This document shows, piece by piece, positions 1 through 7,400 of a stretch of DNA of 9,012 bases. Every line of letters begins with the position of its first letter. Positions within the stretch are counted from its first letter, which is position 1. Source of the DNA: Thermoplasmata archaeon. GTDB taxonomy: Archaea > Thermoplasmatota > Thermoplasmata > Thermoplasmatales > Thermoplasmataceae. Below the pieces are notes generated by a model. That model made no database searches, was not told the DNA's origin, and saw only the letters and a list, made by a program, of their open reading frames with translations. The position numbers and the translations under genes are program-made. The stretch is taken from assembly GCA_021795055.1 (NCBI GenBank), contig JAJYPW010000028.1, positions 1 through 9,012 of the forward strand, in the 5' to 3' direction.

Positions 1-1333
1 GAAGTTCCTCCACTGCACCCCTGAGGTCGAACTTCTCGCCACAGGTGTTGCATGAGTACGTCACCAGGAATTTCTCTGGGTGATCTTCATCAATCAGGCT
101 CAACTCGTAGCTGATTTCCAGGTTCCCGAAGAGGGTGGTGAAGGTCTCCCTGATCATGCGGAGTATGGAAATTATCTCCCCCTCCACCTGGCCAAGGGCC
201 AGGAACGCATGACCGTCATCTATCGTGAAGCATCTGGGGCGGGTAAGCCCTCCGACTTCGCCGGACTTTTCGTACCTGTAGACCGTTCCGAACTCTGACA
301 GCTTTGCAGGCAGGTCACGATAACTATACATGTTCCTCCTGAAGATCAGAATGTGCCCGGGGCAGTTCATGGGCTTGATTGCATAGCCATCCTCGTCAAG
401 ATTGAACAGGTACATGTCTTCCTTGTACTTGGCATAATGGCCGGATTGCTTCCACATGCTGTCCCTGAAGACATGCGGGGTGGACACTTCTGTCCACCCG
501 TTTTTGCTGTTCAGTCTGCGCATGTAATTGATAAGCTCTTCCCGTATTACCGTGCCGTTTGGGGCATACAGCGGAAAGCCAGGTGCGTTTTCTGAATCGA
601 ATACATAAAGATCCATTTCTGAACCTATCTTCCTGTGATCCCTTTTCTGGGCTTCTTCCTTCATCTGGAAATATCTCTTGAGCGAGGCTTCATCAAAGAA
701 AGCGGTCCCGTATATTCTCACCAGCTGTTTCTGGCCCCCACCCGCCCTGTAAAGCGCGGAGGCAACGGAAGTAAGCCTGAAATACCTGATGTAGCCTGTG
801 GACGGCACGTGAGGACCGGTACAGAAATCCTCAAAATTTCCCTGGCTGTATATTGATGACGAGGTCCCTTCGGGGACGAAGTCCTCTATCTTTTGCAGCT
901 TGTAGAGGTTGCCGGAAAATTTCTCCAGCAGTTCTTTCTTTGGGAGTACATGCCTGATAATTGGCAAATTTCTTTCAGAGATTTCCCTCATCCTCTTTTC
1001 GATTTTAGGGAAATCTTCGCTGGAAATTACAGGCATATCTATATCGTAGAAGAAACCTTCATCAGTGGCGGGTCCAGCGTTAAGAAGTGCGGTCGGGATA
1101 AGTTCAGTTACAGCATGGGCAAGCAGGTGGGCGGTCGAATGCCTCAATATTCGAAGACCCTCCTCGGAATCGAGCATAACAGGTGCAAATTCACCATCGG
1201 AAGGGGCCACCTGCTGAAGGTCCATCAGCTTGTTCTGGAAGGAGACAGCAATAACCTCTCGTTCACTTTTAGATTGGGAGAGGACTTCGCTGAATTTCTG
1301 CCCTTTTTTAATACGAAGAGATTTGTCAGGCAT
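1..1333 (-). CDS. thrS: Threonyl-tRNA synthetase, 3' end beyond left edge (partial)
   Basis: Class II synthetase that charges tRNA-Thr with threonine in the cytosol. Reading from the ATG at 1333 gives 444 residues with no stop before the window edge. Residues 1-50 look like the TGS-type N1 domain. Residues 60-210 look like the N2 editing domain, with the bacterial-type metal motif H65xxxH69 (HSTAHLLAHA) and C171xxxH175 (CTGPHVP). The catalytic core follows: MNCPGH with zinc ligand C324, motif 2 around R353 (VYRYEKSG, then GLTRPRCFTIDDGHAF) and zinc ligand H375. Motif 3 and the anticodon-binding domain lie outside the window. Most euryarchaea instead carry a DTD-like editing domain, so this is the bacterial/eukaryotic form. 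Odd: a CxxC pair at C428/C431, where I expect none. The gene starts 13 nt after the hutH stop with a good GGTGA site, so the two are probably cotranscribed. Identity is very secure. Confidence 0.96.
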   Translation of the reverse strand, partial: MPDKSLRIKKGQKFSEVLSQSKSEREVIAVSFQNKLMDLQQVAPSDGEFAPVMLDSEEGLRILRHSTAHLLAHAVTELIPTALLNAGPATDEGFFYDIDMPVISSEDFPKIEKRMREISERNLPIIRHVLPKKELLEKFSGNLYKLQKIEDFVPEGTSSSIYSQGNFEDFCTGPHVPSTGYIRYFRLTSVASALYRAGGGQKQLVRIYGTAFFDEASLKRYFQMKEEAQKRDHRKIGSEMDLYVFDSENAPGFPLYAPNGTVIREELINYMRRLNSKNGWTEVSTPHVFRDSMWKQSGHYAKYKEDMYLFNLDEDGYAIKPMNCPGHILIFRRNMYSYRDLPAKLSEFGTVYRYEKSGEVGGLTRPRCFTIDDGHAFLALGQVEGEIISILRMIRETFTTLFGNLEISYELSLIDEDHPEKFLVTYSCNTCGEKFDLRGAVEEL

Positions 1334-1341
1334 TTATCTTT

Positions 1342-1346
1342 TCACC
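1342..1346 (-). promoter_or_regulatory. Shine-Dalgarno site of thrS (GGTGA)
   Basis: GGTGA, complementary to the 3' end of archaeal 16S rRNA, lies 8 nt before the thrS ATG and directly after the hutH TAG stop. It supports this start and fits an internal operon gene. The promoter-proximal genes of this window have no comparable site, so leadered and leaderless translation appear to be used side by side. Confidence 0.7.
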
Positions 1347-2846
1347 CTAGATTTCAATTCTGCTATTAATTTTCTCAGCATTGGTGGCAATCATTTCCCT
1401 AATGGATTCTATATCCCTGTAAACCGGTCTGTCTTCCTTCAGCGAAGGGACCAAATCCCTTAATTGTGATAGGAGGGCCCTTGTAAATGAACTGCCTTTT
1501 GCCTTAGAAAGCTCAAAAGCCTGGGCCGAAAGCAAGAGATGTATGGAAACCAACCGCTCCATATTGTCGATTACGGCTTTAAGCTTCAGGGCAGCTGTCA
1601 TTCCCATGCTGACATGATCCTCCTGGTTGGCTGAGGTCGGGATTGAGTCGGCCGAAGCCGGATATGAAAGGACTTTGTTCATATTGCACAGGGAAGCTGC
1701 AACGTACTGCGGTATCATATACCCGGAATTCAGGCCGCTGTATTCAGTCAGGAAAGGGGGCAACCCGCTCAGGCTGGTGTCCGTGAGCCTTGCTAGCTGC
1801 CTTTCCAGCAAATTTCCCAAATCGGTTGCCGCAAAGCAAAGGAAATCAGAAACGAGGGCAACAGGCTCTCCATGAAAATTCCCGGCAGATATAATTTCTC
1901 CGTTGTGCACCAGCGGGTTATCAGTGACAGAGTTCATTTCCCTTTCCGCGACGCTCCTGCAATAGTCAAGTGTATCCAGGACAGCCCCGAAGACCTGAGG
2001 CATGCACCTTATGGTGTACGGATCCTGAAGTCTCTTCGGGCGGGTCTTCTCATCCTGTGCTCTGTCAGAAAGGAGTTTCCTGAATGTTTGCGCAATCCTT
2101 TGCTGCCCTGCATGATTCCTGCTGTTCACGACCCACGCAGAAAATGCACTTTCGTTACCTCCCAGGGACTCAAAGAAAAGCATGGCAGATCCCGAAGCAG
2201 ATTTGATAAGGCTTTCAAGGCGGACAGCCTGTATTCCAAGTATGGATGTGATGGCTGATGTGCCATTGATAAAGGCGACGCCTTCCTTTTCCATGAATTG
2301 GTATGGATCCAGGCCCATGGCCTCCAGCGCTTCAGCTGCAGGCTTTCTCTGTCCATCCATTATTACCTCTCCTTCACCCATGATCACGAGGGCAAGATGT
2401 GCGAGCGGCGCGAGGTCTCCGCTGGCACCAAGGGATCCATAAGACGGAACATACGGGTATAAGCCGCTGTTAAGAAGCCTGAGGGAATGGTCAATGAGAT
2501 CTATCGATACCCCGGAATACCCCTTAATCAGTGAATTTATCCGCACCAGCAGCATGCCCCTGACTATTGCTTCCGGGAGCGGGTCTCCAACACCTGAGGC
2601 ATGGCTCCGAATGAGGTTTCTCTGAAGTTTGTAGAGATCCTCCTTTCCAACCTCCATGTCATACAGGCTGCCAAACCCGGTGTTAATGCCGTAATATTTT
2701 TTGTTTTCCTTCAGCAGGGAAAGGAGTTCTTCCCTTGAGCGGGCAACTTCATTCCTGGCATGGTTACTGATCTCCACACTTTCCCTTTTTACTGAAACAT
2801 TAAACAATGCCTGGGAAGTGAGGGATTTCCCATCGATCAAGATCAT
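1347..2846 (-). CDS. hutH: Histidine ammonia-lyase
   Basis: Converts L-histidine to urocanate and ammonia, the first step of histidine degradation, in the cytosol. The 499-residue protein has the usual family length and is intact. The MIO prosthetic group would form from A141-S142-G143 in GSLGASGDLAPL. Residues matching the known HutH active site are all present: Y53 (YGINTGFG), H82 (RSHASGVG), N194 (INGTSA), Q274/Y277/R280 (LQDPYTIR), F324 (GNFHGEP) and E409 (NQEDHVS). The SH at 81-82 and E409 favour histidine over tyrosine or phenylalanine as substrate. The ATG lies about 23 nt from a TATA box, so the mRNA should be leaderless. Another ATG 10 nt upstream is out of frame. The stop is TAG, and thrS follows after 13 nt. 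No hutU or hutI is in the window. Its likely role is catabolism of histidine taken up with peptides. Confidence 0.97.
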   Translation of the reverse strand: MILIDGKSLTSQALFNVSVKRESVEISNHARNEVARSREELLSLLKENKKYYGINTGFGSLYDMEVGKEDLYKLQRNLIRSHASGVGDPLPEAIVRGMLLVRINSLIKGYSGVSIDLIDHSLRLLNSGLYPYVPSYGSLGASGDLAPLAHLALVIMGEGEVIMDGQRKPAAEALEAMGLDPYQFMEKEGVAFINGTSAITSILGIQAVRLESLIKSASGSAMLFFESLGGNESAFSAWVVNSRNHAGQQRIAQTFRKLLSDRAQDEKTRPKRLQDPYTIRCMPQVFGAVLDTLDYCRSVAEREMNSVTDNPLVHNGEIISAGNFHGEPVALVSDFLCFAATDLGNLLERQLARLTDTSLSGLPPFLTEYSGLNSGYMIPQYVAASLCNMNKVLSYPASADSIPTSANQEDHVSMGMTAALKLKAVIDNMERLVSIHLLLSAQAFELSKAKGSSFTRALLSQLRDLVPSLKEDRPVYRDIESIREMIATNAEKINSRIEI

Positions 2847-2863
2847 GAATGGTCATAATTAAT

Positions 2864-2872
2864 GGATATAAA
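2864..2872 (-). promoter_or_regulatory. TATA box of hutH (TTTATATCC)
   Basis: On the minus strand TTTATATCC is centred about 23 nt before the hutH ATG, which places the expected transcription start at or within a few bases of the start codon. It begins only 6 nt after the tRNA-Gly discriminator base, so the hutH core promoter occupies the tRNA's 3' flank. This is pattern reading only; no start site is mapped. Confidence 0.55.
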
Positions 2873-2878
2873 GAGAAA

Positions 2879-2953
2879 TGCAGGTGCCGGGATTTGGACC
2901 CGGGTCGGAAGCTTGGAAGGCTCCCGTGCTAGACCAGACTACACTACACCTGC
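2879..2953 (-). tRNA. tRNA-Gly, anticodon UCC
   Basis: The cloverleaf was folded by eye on the minus strand. Acceptor stem GCAGGTG/CACCTGC is fully paired. U8-A9 is followed by D stem GTGT/GCAC (one T-G pair) with an 11-nt loop containing GG. Anticodon stem GGAGC/GCTTC (one G-T pair) closes the loop CTTCCAA, giving anticodon TCC at 2915-2917, which reads GGA and probably other GGN glycine codons. The variable loop is four bases. T stem CCGGG/CCCGG is perfect. The discriminator is A and CCA is not encoded. There is no intron. One oddity is the T loop TCCAAAT, which puts C at position 55 where uridine (pseudouridine) is nearly universal. A TATA box sits about 32 nt upstream. Confidence 0.95.
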
Positions 2954-2980
2954 TTTATGTTGAAGGCGCGATTCATAGTC

Positions 2981-2990
2981 TTTATAAAAT
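2981..2990 (-). promoter_or_regulatory. TATA box of tRNA-Gly (ATTTTATAAA)
   Basis: ATTTTATAAA on the minus strand is centred about 32 nt before the mature tRNA 5' end, predicting a leader of a few bases for RNase P to remove. It lies only 12 nt after the stop codon of the upstream membrane protein gene. The T-rich sequence may also help terminate that transcript. Confidence 0.6.
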
Positions 2991-3002
2991 AATGTCGCAG
3001 TG

Positions 3003-3680
3003 TCAACTCTGGCTTGGCTGTAGTTCAAGCGTATCGGTGGTGGAAAGACTTCCCGAAGCGACAATTACCGTGAGAATCACCGGGCTGACTATTTCGGGGG
3101 CGTTTGTTATGTTGAAATACAGATAGTTCGCATACAGGTGGGGTGCGAGCGTACTATTAGGGTGAGAAATACTATTGAACATTTCAGTCACGCTGTACGT
3201 GGTTATTCCATTAACGAATGAGACTGGCACCCTTATGTGCAGAGTTGCATTAGACGGGATCAGGTAGACTCCGCTTCCAGTTCCTGCATCATACCAGGCA
3301 CCTCCCGAGAGTTGATACTGCGGGGTGCCTATCTGAGGGCCCGATACTACCGCGAAAGGCGGGTTGAGAAAAACTATCCAGAATATCAGCCATGTGAAGA
3401 ACAGCTGGGCGTAAAGCAGGAACTTATGCCATCCCCTCTTGGGGAAAGGGATCTTGAAAGTGACCAGTATGTATCTCAGGAACAGTACCAACACCAGGAA
3501 GAAAAGGACGGCAAAGTACCACATTCCCTGAAGGTACAGATAGGCAGAGGCTGCCGCAAGCAAAATCGCCATCACAAAAACAAGCACTACGGCCTTGGCC
3601 CTGTCCTTCTCGTAAATCAGAAATTCCTTGATTTCGAATGGTTCTGCATTCAGCAGTTCTGTTGTCTTGTCCTTGGGCAT
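3003..3680 (-). CDS. Three-helix membrane protein with external C-terminal domain, function unknown
   Basis: I do not recognise a named family. The 225-residue product has a charged N-terminus (1-27), then three hydrophobic segments at about 28-49, 53-74 and 86-106. The loop between the second and third is basic (KIPFPKRGWHK), which puts the N-terminus and that loop inside. The C-terminal 119 residues then lie outside. This tail is rich in Ser, Thr, Asn and aromatic residues, has sequons at N144, N175 and N190, and alternates like a beta-sandwich. That is typical of acidophile surface proteins but not diagnostic. The start is ATG 5 nt after the tpiA stop. A TTG three codons earlier would overlap tpiA by 2 nt and is possible. 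The spacing implies cotranscription with tpiA, but no functional link is evident. No catalytic motif is seen. Confidence 0.8.
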   Translation of the reverse strand: MPKDKTTELLNAEPFEIKEFLIYEKDRAKAVVLVFVMAILLAAASAYLYLQGMWYFAVLFFLVLVLFLRYILVTFKIPFPKRGWHKFLLYAQLFFTWLIFWIVFLNPPFAVVSGPQIGTPQYQLSGGAWYDAGTGSGVYLIPSNATLHIRVPVSFVNGITTYSVTEMFNSISHPNSTLAPHLYANYLYFNITNAPEIVSPVILTVIVASGSLSTTDTLELQPSQS

Positions 3681-3685
3681 TCCAT

Positions 3686-4345
3686 TCAAGATAATGCTTT
3701 GGCTAATGAACTTAACGCGGTTCTAGGGGATCTGGCAAGAACAACCCCGGAAGAAACAAGTATGCCGGATGCGCCGAGCAGGACTGCTGCCCTGGCATCC
3801 TCCTCTGTTTTCACTCCGGCCCCCACCAGCAATCGCTTTCCATTCGAGGAGCATACAGACGCAGCCTCCCTGACTATATCGGGTTTTGAGGTGGAGACCG
3901 ATATATCGCCTCCAATAAGTTCTGGAGGCTCGTACGCTATGTAAGTAATGTCAAGTTCCGCAAACTTTTTCACCTCTTCCCTGCTTGCAGCACAGAGGAC
4001 AACCTCAATTTGCCTTGACCTTGCAGCATCAACTGACTCTAGTATCAGATCATAACTTATCCGACGTTCAGAGTGGTTTAGAAGAGAGTATCTAATTCCC
4101 ATGTTTGAAAGGGTGTTGTACGAGACATGCCCTGTATGCGGGCCTGAGGGGATGGGGTCAAAGTGCTGGGCCATTATCGATTCACCGAATATTTCCCTGC
4201 ACGCGAGCAAATCTGTACTCGAAACGGCATACAAGATTTGCAGTCTGGTTCCGATCAACCCTGATGAGAGCGCCTTGATGAAGCCTATGGAATTAATTCC
4301 AGCGGAAACTTCATACTGCTTGAAATTCACGATCAAGAGATTCAT
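3686..4345 (-). CDS. tpiA: Triosephosphate isomerase, archaeal short type
   Basis: Interconverts dihydroxyacetone phosphate and glyceraldehyde 3-phosphate in glycolysis and gluconeogenesis. The 219 residues match the short archaeal form rather than the roughly 250-residue bacterial or eukaryotic one. Catalytic residues are in place: N7 and K9 (VNFKQY), H91 (LLNHSERR) and E139 (AYEPPELIGG), the last opening the flexible loop 6. The C-terminal phosphate-binding strands read VGAGVKTEEDARA (174-186) and GASGILVSSGVV (191-202). A TATA-like box about 32 nt ahead of the ATG implies a very short or absent leader. It is transcribed divergently from the thermopsin-like gene and is followed within 5 nt by a membrane protein gene. 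Nothing is missing or unusual in the sequence. Confidence 0.96.
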   Translation of the reverse strand: MNLLIVNFKQYEVSAGINSIGFIKALSSGLIGTRLQILYAVSSTDLLACREIFGESIMAQHFDPIPSGPHTGHVSYNTLSNMGIRYSLLNHSERRISYDLILESVDAARSRQIEVVLCAASREEVKKFAELDITYIAYEPPELIGGDISVSTSKPDIVREAASVCSSNGKRLLVGAGVKTEEDARAAVLLGASGILVSSGVVLARSPRTALSSLAKALS

Positions 4346-4370
4346 TTAATTACTGGAGCGATCTGTGATA

Positions 4371-4382
4371 GAAATAAATTTA
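4371..4382 (-). promoter_or_regulatory. TATA-like box of tpiA (TAAATTTATTTC)
   Basis: On the minus strand TAAATTTATTTC is centred about 32 nt before the tpiA ATG, so the predicted 5' leader is only about five bases. No Shine-Dalgarno site lies between. It is one half of the 125-bp divergent control region (4346-4470) shared with the thermopsin-like gene. I see no operator-like palindrome between the two boxes. Confidence 0.45.
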
Positions 4383-4427
4383 CTATAATCGCAGGTTTCG
4401 CAAAAGTAATAGACAATTGCTTTACAC

Positions 4428-4441
4428 GCAAAAATTATATA
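4428..4441 (+). promoter_or_regulatory. BRE/TATA promoter of the thermopsin-like gene
   Basis: The sequence GCAAAAATTATATA has an A-rich BRE-like part followed by TTATATA at 4435-4441. The centre is about 33 nt before the ATG at 4471, predicting a leader of roughly seven bases without a Shine-Dalgarno site. This supports the ATG at 4471 over the in-frame TTG at 4417, which lies upstream of the TATA box. Confidence 0.6.
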
Positions 4442-4470
4442 CGAAGCTGACCATTATCTTCAGATTCTCA

Positions 4471-7400
4471 ATGAACCAAAAAGCAATGATAGCGATATTG
4501 GTAGCAACACTGATGGTGATTTCAGGTGCGACACTGCTGGTTACCGGTTTCCCAAGTTCGCAGGGAACCAGCGTTAATGGCGGAACTGCTGTTTCAACCC
4601 ACGCAATGCAGCAATCAACCGTCACATCACCTACGGCAAGCGGTCCACATCTGTCGAATAGCAATGCACCGCAGGCCCAGAACTATTTGAACTACGCGAA
4701 GAGCCACGGAATTCCATCGAAGTACATGTTCCTGCCGAATTTCATGTCCACATCCAAGATCACAAACGGGCACATTACGCCAGGGTACTCGTTTGCTCCG
4801 GCTCCAATGGGTATTGGAGATTATGGTTTGTACAACAATTCCGGAGCGATAACAACCTATAATTATACAACATCAAGCTTTGAGGCGCAGGTAAATCTGA
4901 GCTACCTTAATGATTTCTACCTTCTGGACAATTTCCCAACAACAGTTACGTTCCAGCTTAACGCCGTTCTGAACAATGTCGCTCTGTTTGGCAGCTCGAC
5001 GTATCAGATGTGGACCCAGAATGTGGTGGACTTCTCCCCAAGGACAATGACACTGCAATTCGTGGACAATGTGTGGAACTTCTCCAGCCCGGCTGTATAC
5101 CTGACGAATAACGCCATAAACTATTCCTCAGCAGCTGCAGCAGGATTGGGTGCGACAGGCGGAGGATATCACTACGGACTGAGCAACATCTTCAAGGTCT
5201 CATATCCGATGATTCTCACCCTTTACATGAACAACACTCTGAACAGCGGCAGGTCAACCATCTACTACAATTACACACTCTCAGGTGTGGGAAGCGGAAC
5301 GTATGATGAGGTAATATTCAACTCAACTTACGGGCATACAGGATATGTTGCACCTTCGCCGCACTACCTGGTCAGCGGAACCAATCTCACCAACACAGGT
5401 TTCATACCGTTTGATTCTGAGATAATGATCGGCGGACCCGGAGGAGGCAGCACAGCTACCGTCTACGGGATCAACGGAACAATGCACCTGAAGTTCTACA
5501 ATGCAACCACCAAAACGTACCAGAACGTCAGGGCAGCATATGACATCGGTAGCGAAACCGGTGAGACATCCGTTGGCGTTGACGTATCATACTCGGGCAC
5601 AACGGCATACCTCAATCCTGGACCGTCCCTTGTGTATGGGCTTTGGAACAACACTTACAGTCAGACTCATTATATCGTAACCGCCACACCTGGAAATGCG
5701 TTTGTCTTCGTACAGAACAACGCTAGTCTAGCGGCTGCAAACATATGGGCCTGGGCATCGATGCCGTTTTCAGGCACGGAGACATTCACGCTTCCGACTA
5801 CGGAATACAACTATACCGCCATGCTGAATGACTATACCCCTGCGAGCGGAAAGCTTACGCCGACAACCACTATATCGCTGACTGCGAACCCAGCAGAAGG
5901 AATATACACGCCAATTGTTGCTATGAGCAATACCCAGCTCTCAACTGTCGTATCGCAACTCGGTGGACCAGGGTCAGGAACGACGGCATCACCATACAGG
6001 GTTAACGCAGATTCTCTGATGATAAATGCGACTTTCGGATCGATGAACGACTATACTTTCCCTGCATTTGGCGGAATACTCCTGATGAACACTACTGATC
6101 ACCTGATTCTGAACAAGACGAACCTTCCGATCACTTACACAGGGTTCAACGCGAATGCGATAGCATACTTTGAGGCGCTCGCCGGCCTAGCACCGCAGGC
6201 ACAGTTCTTCCAGAACCAGCTTTCTGTGCAGCTTTACAACGTTTCCAACGTTACCATAACAAACTCTACTGGTCTGCAGACATGGTACGATTTTGAGATT
6301 TCCACATACTTCTATACAGCCGCAATCAACATCTGGAACTCCACCAACGTTGACGTAGTGAACAACCTGTTCATTTCAGAGGGAATGTCTGTCCTGATAT
6401 ACAATTCTCCATCCCAGTTGGGCAACAACCTTGTCACCGAAAACATGTTCCTGGGCTACAGTGTCAGGTATAACATAATGGCGACAATGAACGCCACGTA
6501 CATAGGCTTGTCTAACTTCGTTGGTAACTTCAACCAGCAGATGGGGCTCTTCATAGACAGCGGAGGCAACATGATCTACGGGAATGTATTCCTGACCCAG
6601 ACACCTGCGGTAAACCCGATCTATAACATCTGGGAAGGTGCATACTCGCTAGGGTACGCGCCGAACAGCTGGGACAACAGCACCGGATCATCATCAGGCG
6701 CCCAGTATTCAACGTACATCCCTGCAGAATTCGCCTTCAGTGGACTTGGAAACTATTACTGGAACTATAACGGAATGGATCCAGTATATGACAACTACGG
6801 TGCGATATACCTTGGAGGAGACTTCTCTCCCGGAATCCTGCTGAGCGGTTCAAACGTTGATTTCCTCGCACTGAACGTGACCAATGAGGTGTCGTTCCTG
6901 GCAGATCTGGGCGGTTTGGTAATGCAGGCCCCCACATCTACGGCATTCCTGTTCTATGATTTCCCGTCTGGGGTCGGCTTACCGTACTTCTACAACTTCA
7001 GTTCTGCGACAAGCTACATCTCAAATTCAGGGTTTGTCAGCACTGTGGCAGGAAATACTGTACCGATCTTAATCCAGGCCACTACCTACACAGTGACTTT
7101 CACCGAGACCGGTCTTAAAGCGGGCACAGGCTGGAATGTTGATTTCCAGTCTTCAATAGGAAACGGCTCGGGAACAGCGATAACATTCACCGGGGTCGTT
7201 AACGGCAGCTACACATTCTATGTCCCTGGAGTCAGCGGATACAGCGTTTCAACCCCAGGCGGTATGGTTGTTGTCAACGGAAACAACGTCAATGTCCCAT
7301 TGACTTTCACGCCAACCCCAACCTTCACCGTTGTGTTCACCGAAACCGGGCTCTCGTCAGGCACCAACTGGTCTGTAAACTTTGACGGGAAATCATACAG

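Noticed and set aside
80..1463. Several plus-strand open frames of 70-160 codons across the thrS region
   Set aside because: They lie antisense to thrS, whose translation matches the family from end to end. None has a promoter or recognisable motif.
1627..2442. Open frames on both strands inside hutH
   Set aside because: They are out-of-frame or antisense reflections of the intact 499-codon hutH, with no independent signals.
3681..3689. TTG at 3689 as the start of the membrane protein
   Set aside because: ATG at 3680 is three codons later and just after the tpiA stop, which is a more usual start. TTG is kept only as an alternative.
3237..3944. A 235-codon plus-strand open frame
   Set aside because: It is antisense to the membrane protein gene and tpiA. 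Its translation is charged and lacks domain features, while the minus strand gives clear TPI and membrane sequences.
4417..4470. An earlier TTG start (4417) for the thermopsin-like protein
   Set aside because: It lies upstream of the TATA box and adds 18 residues before a normal signal helix. The ATG at 4471 fits the promoter distance.
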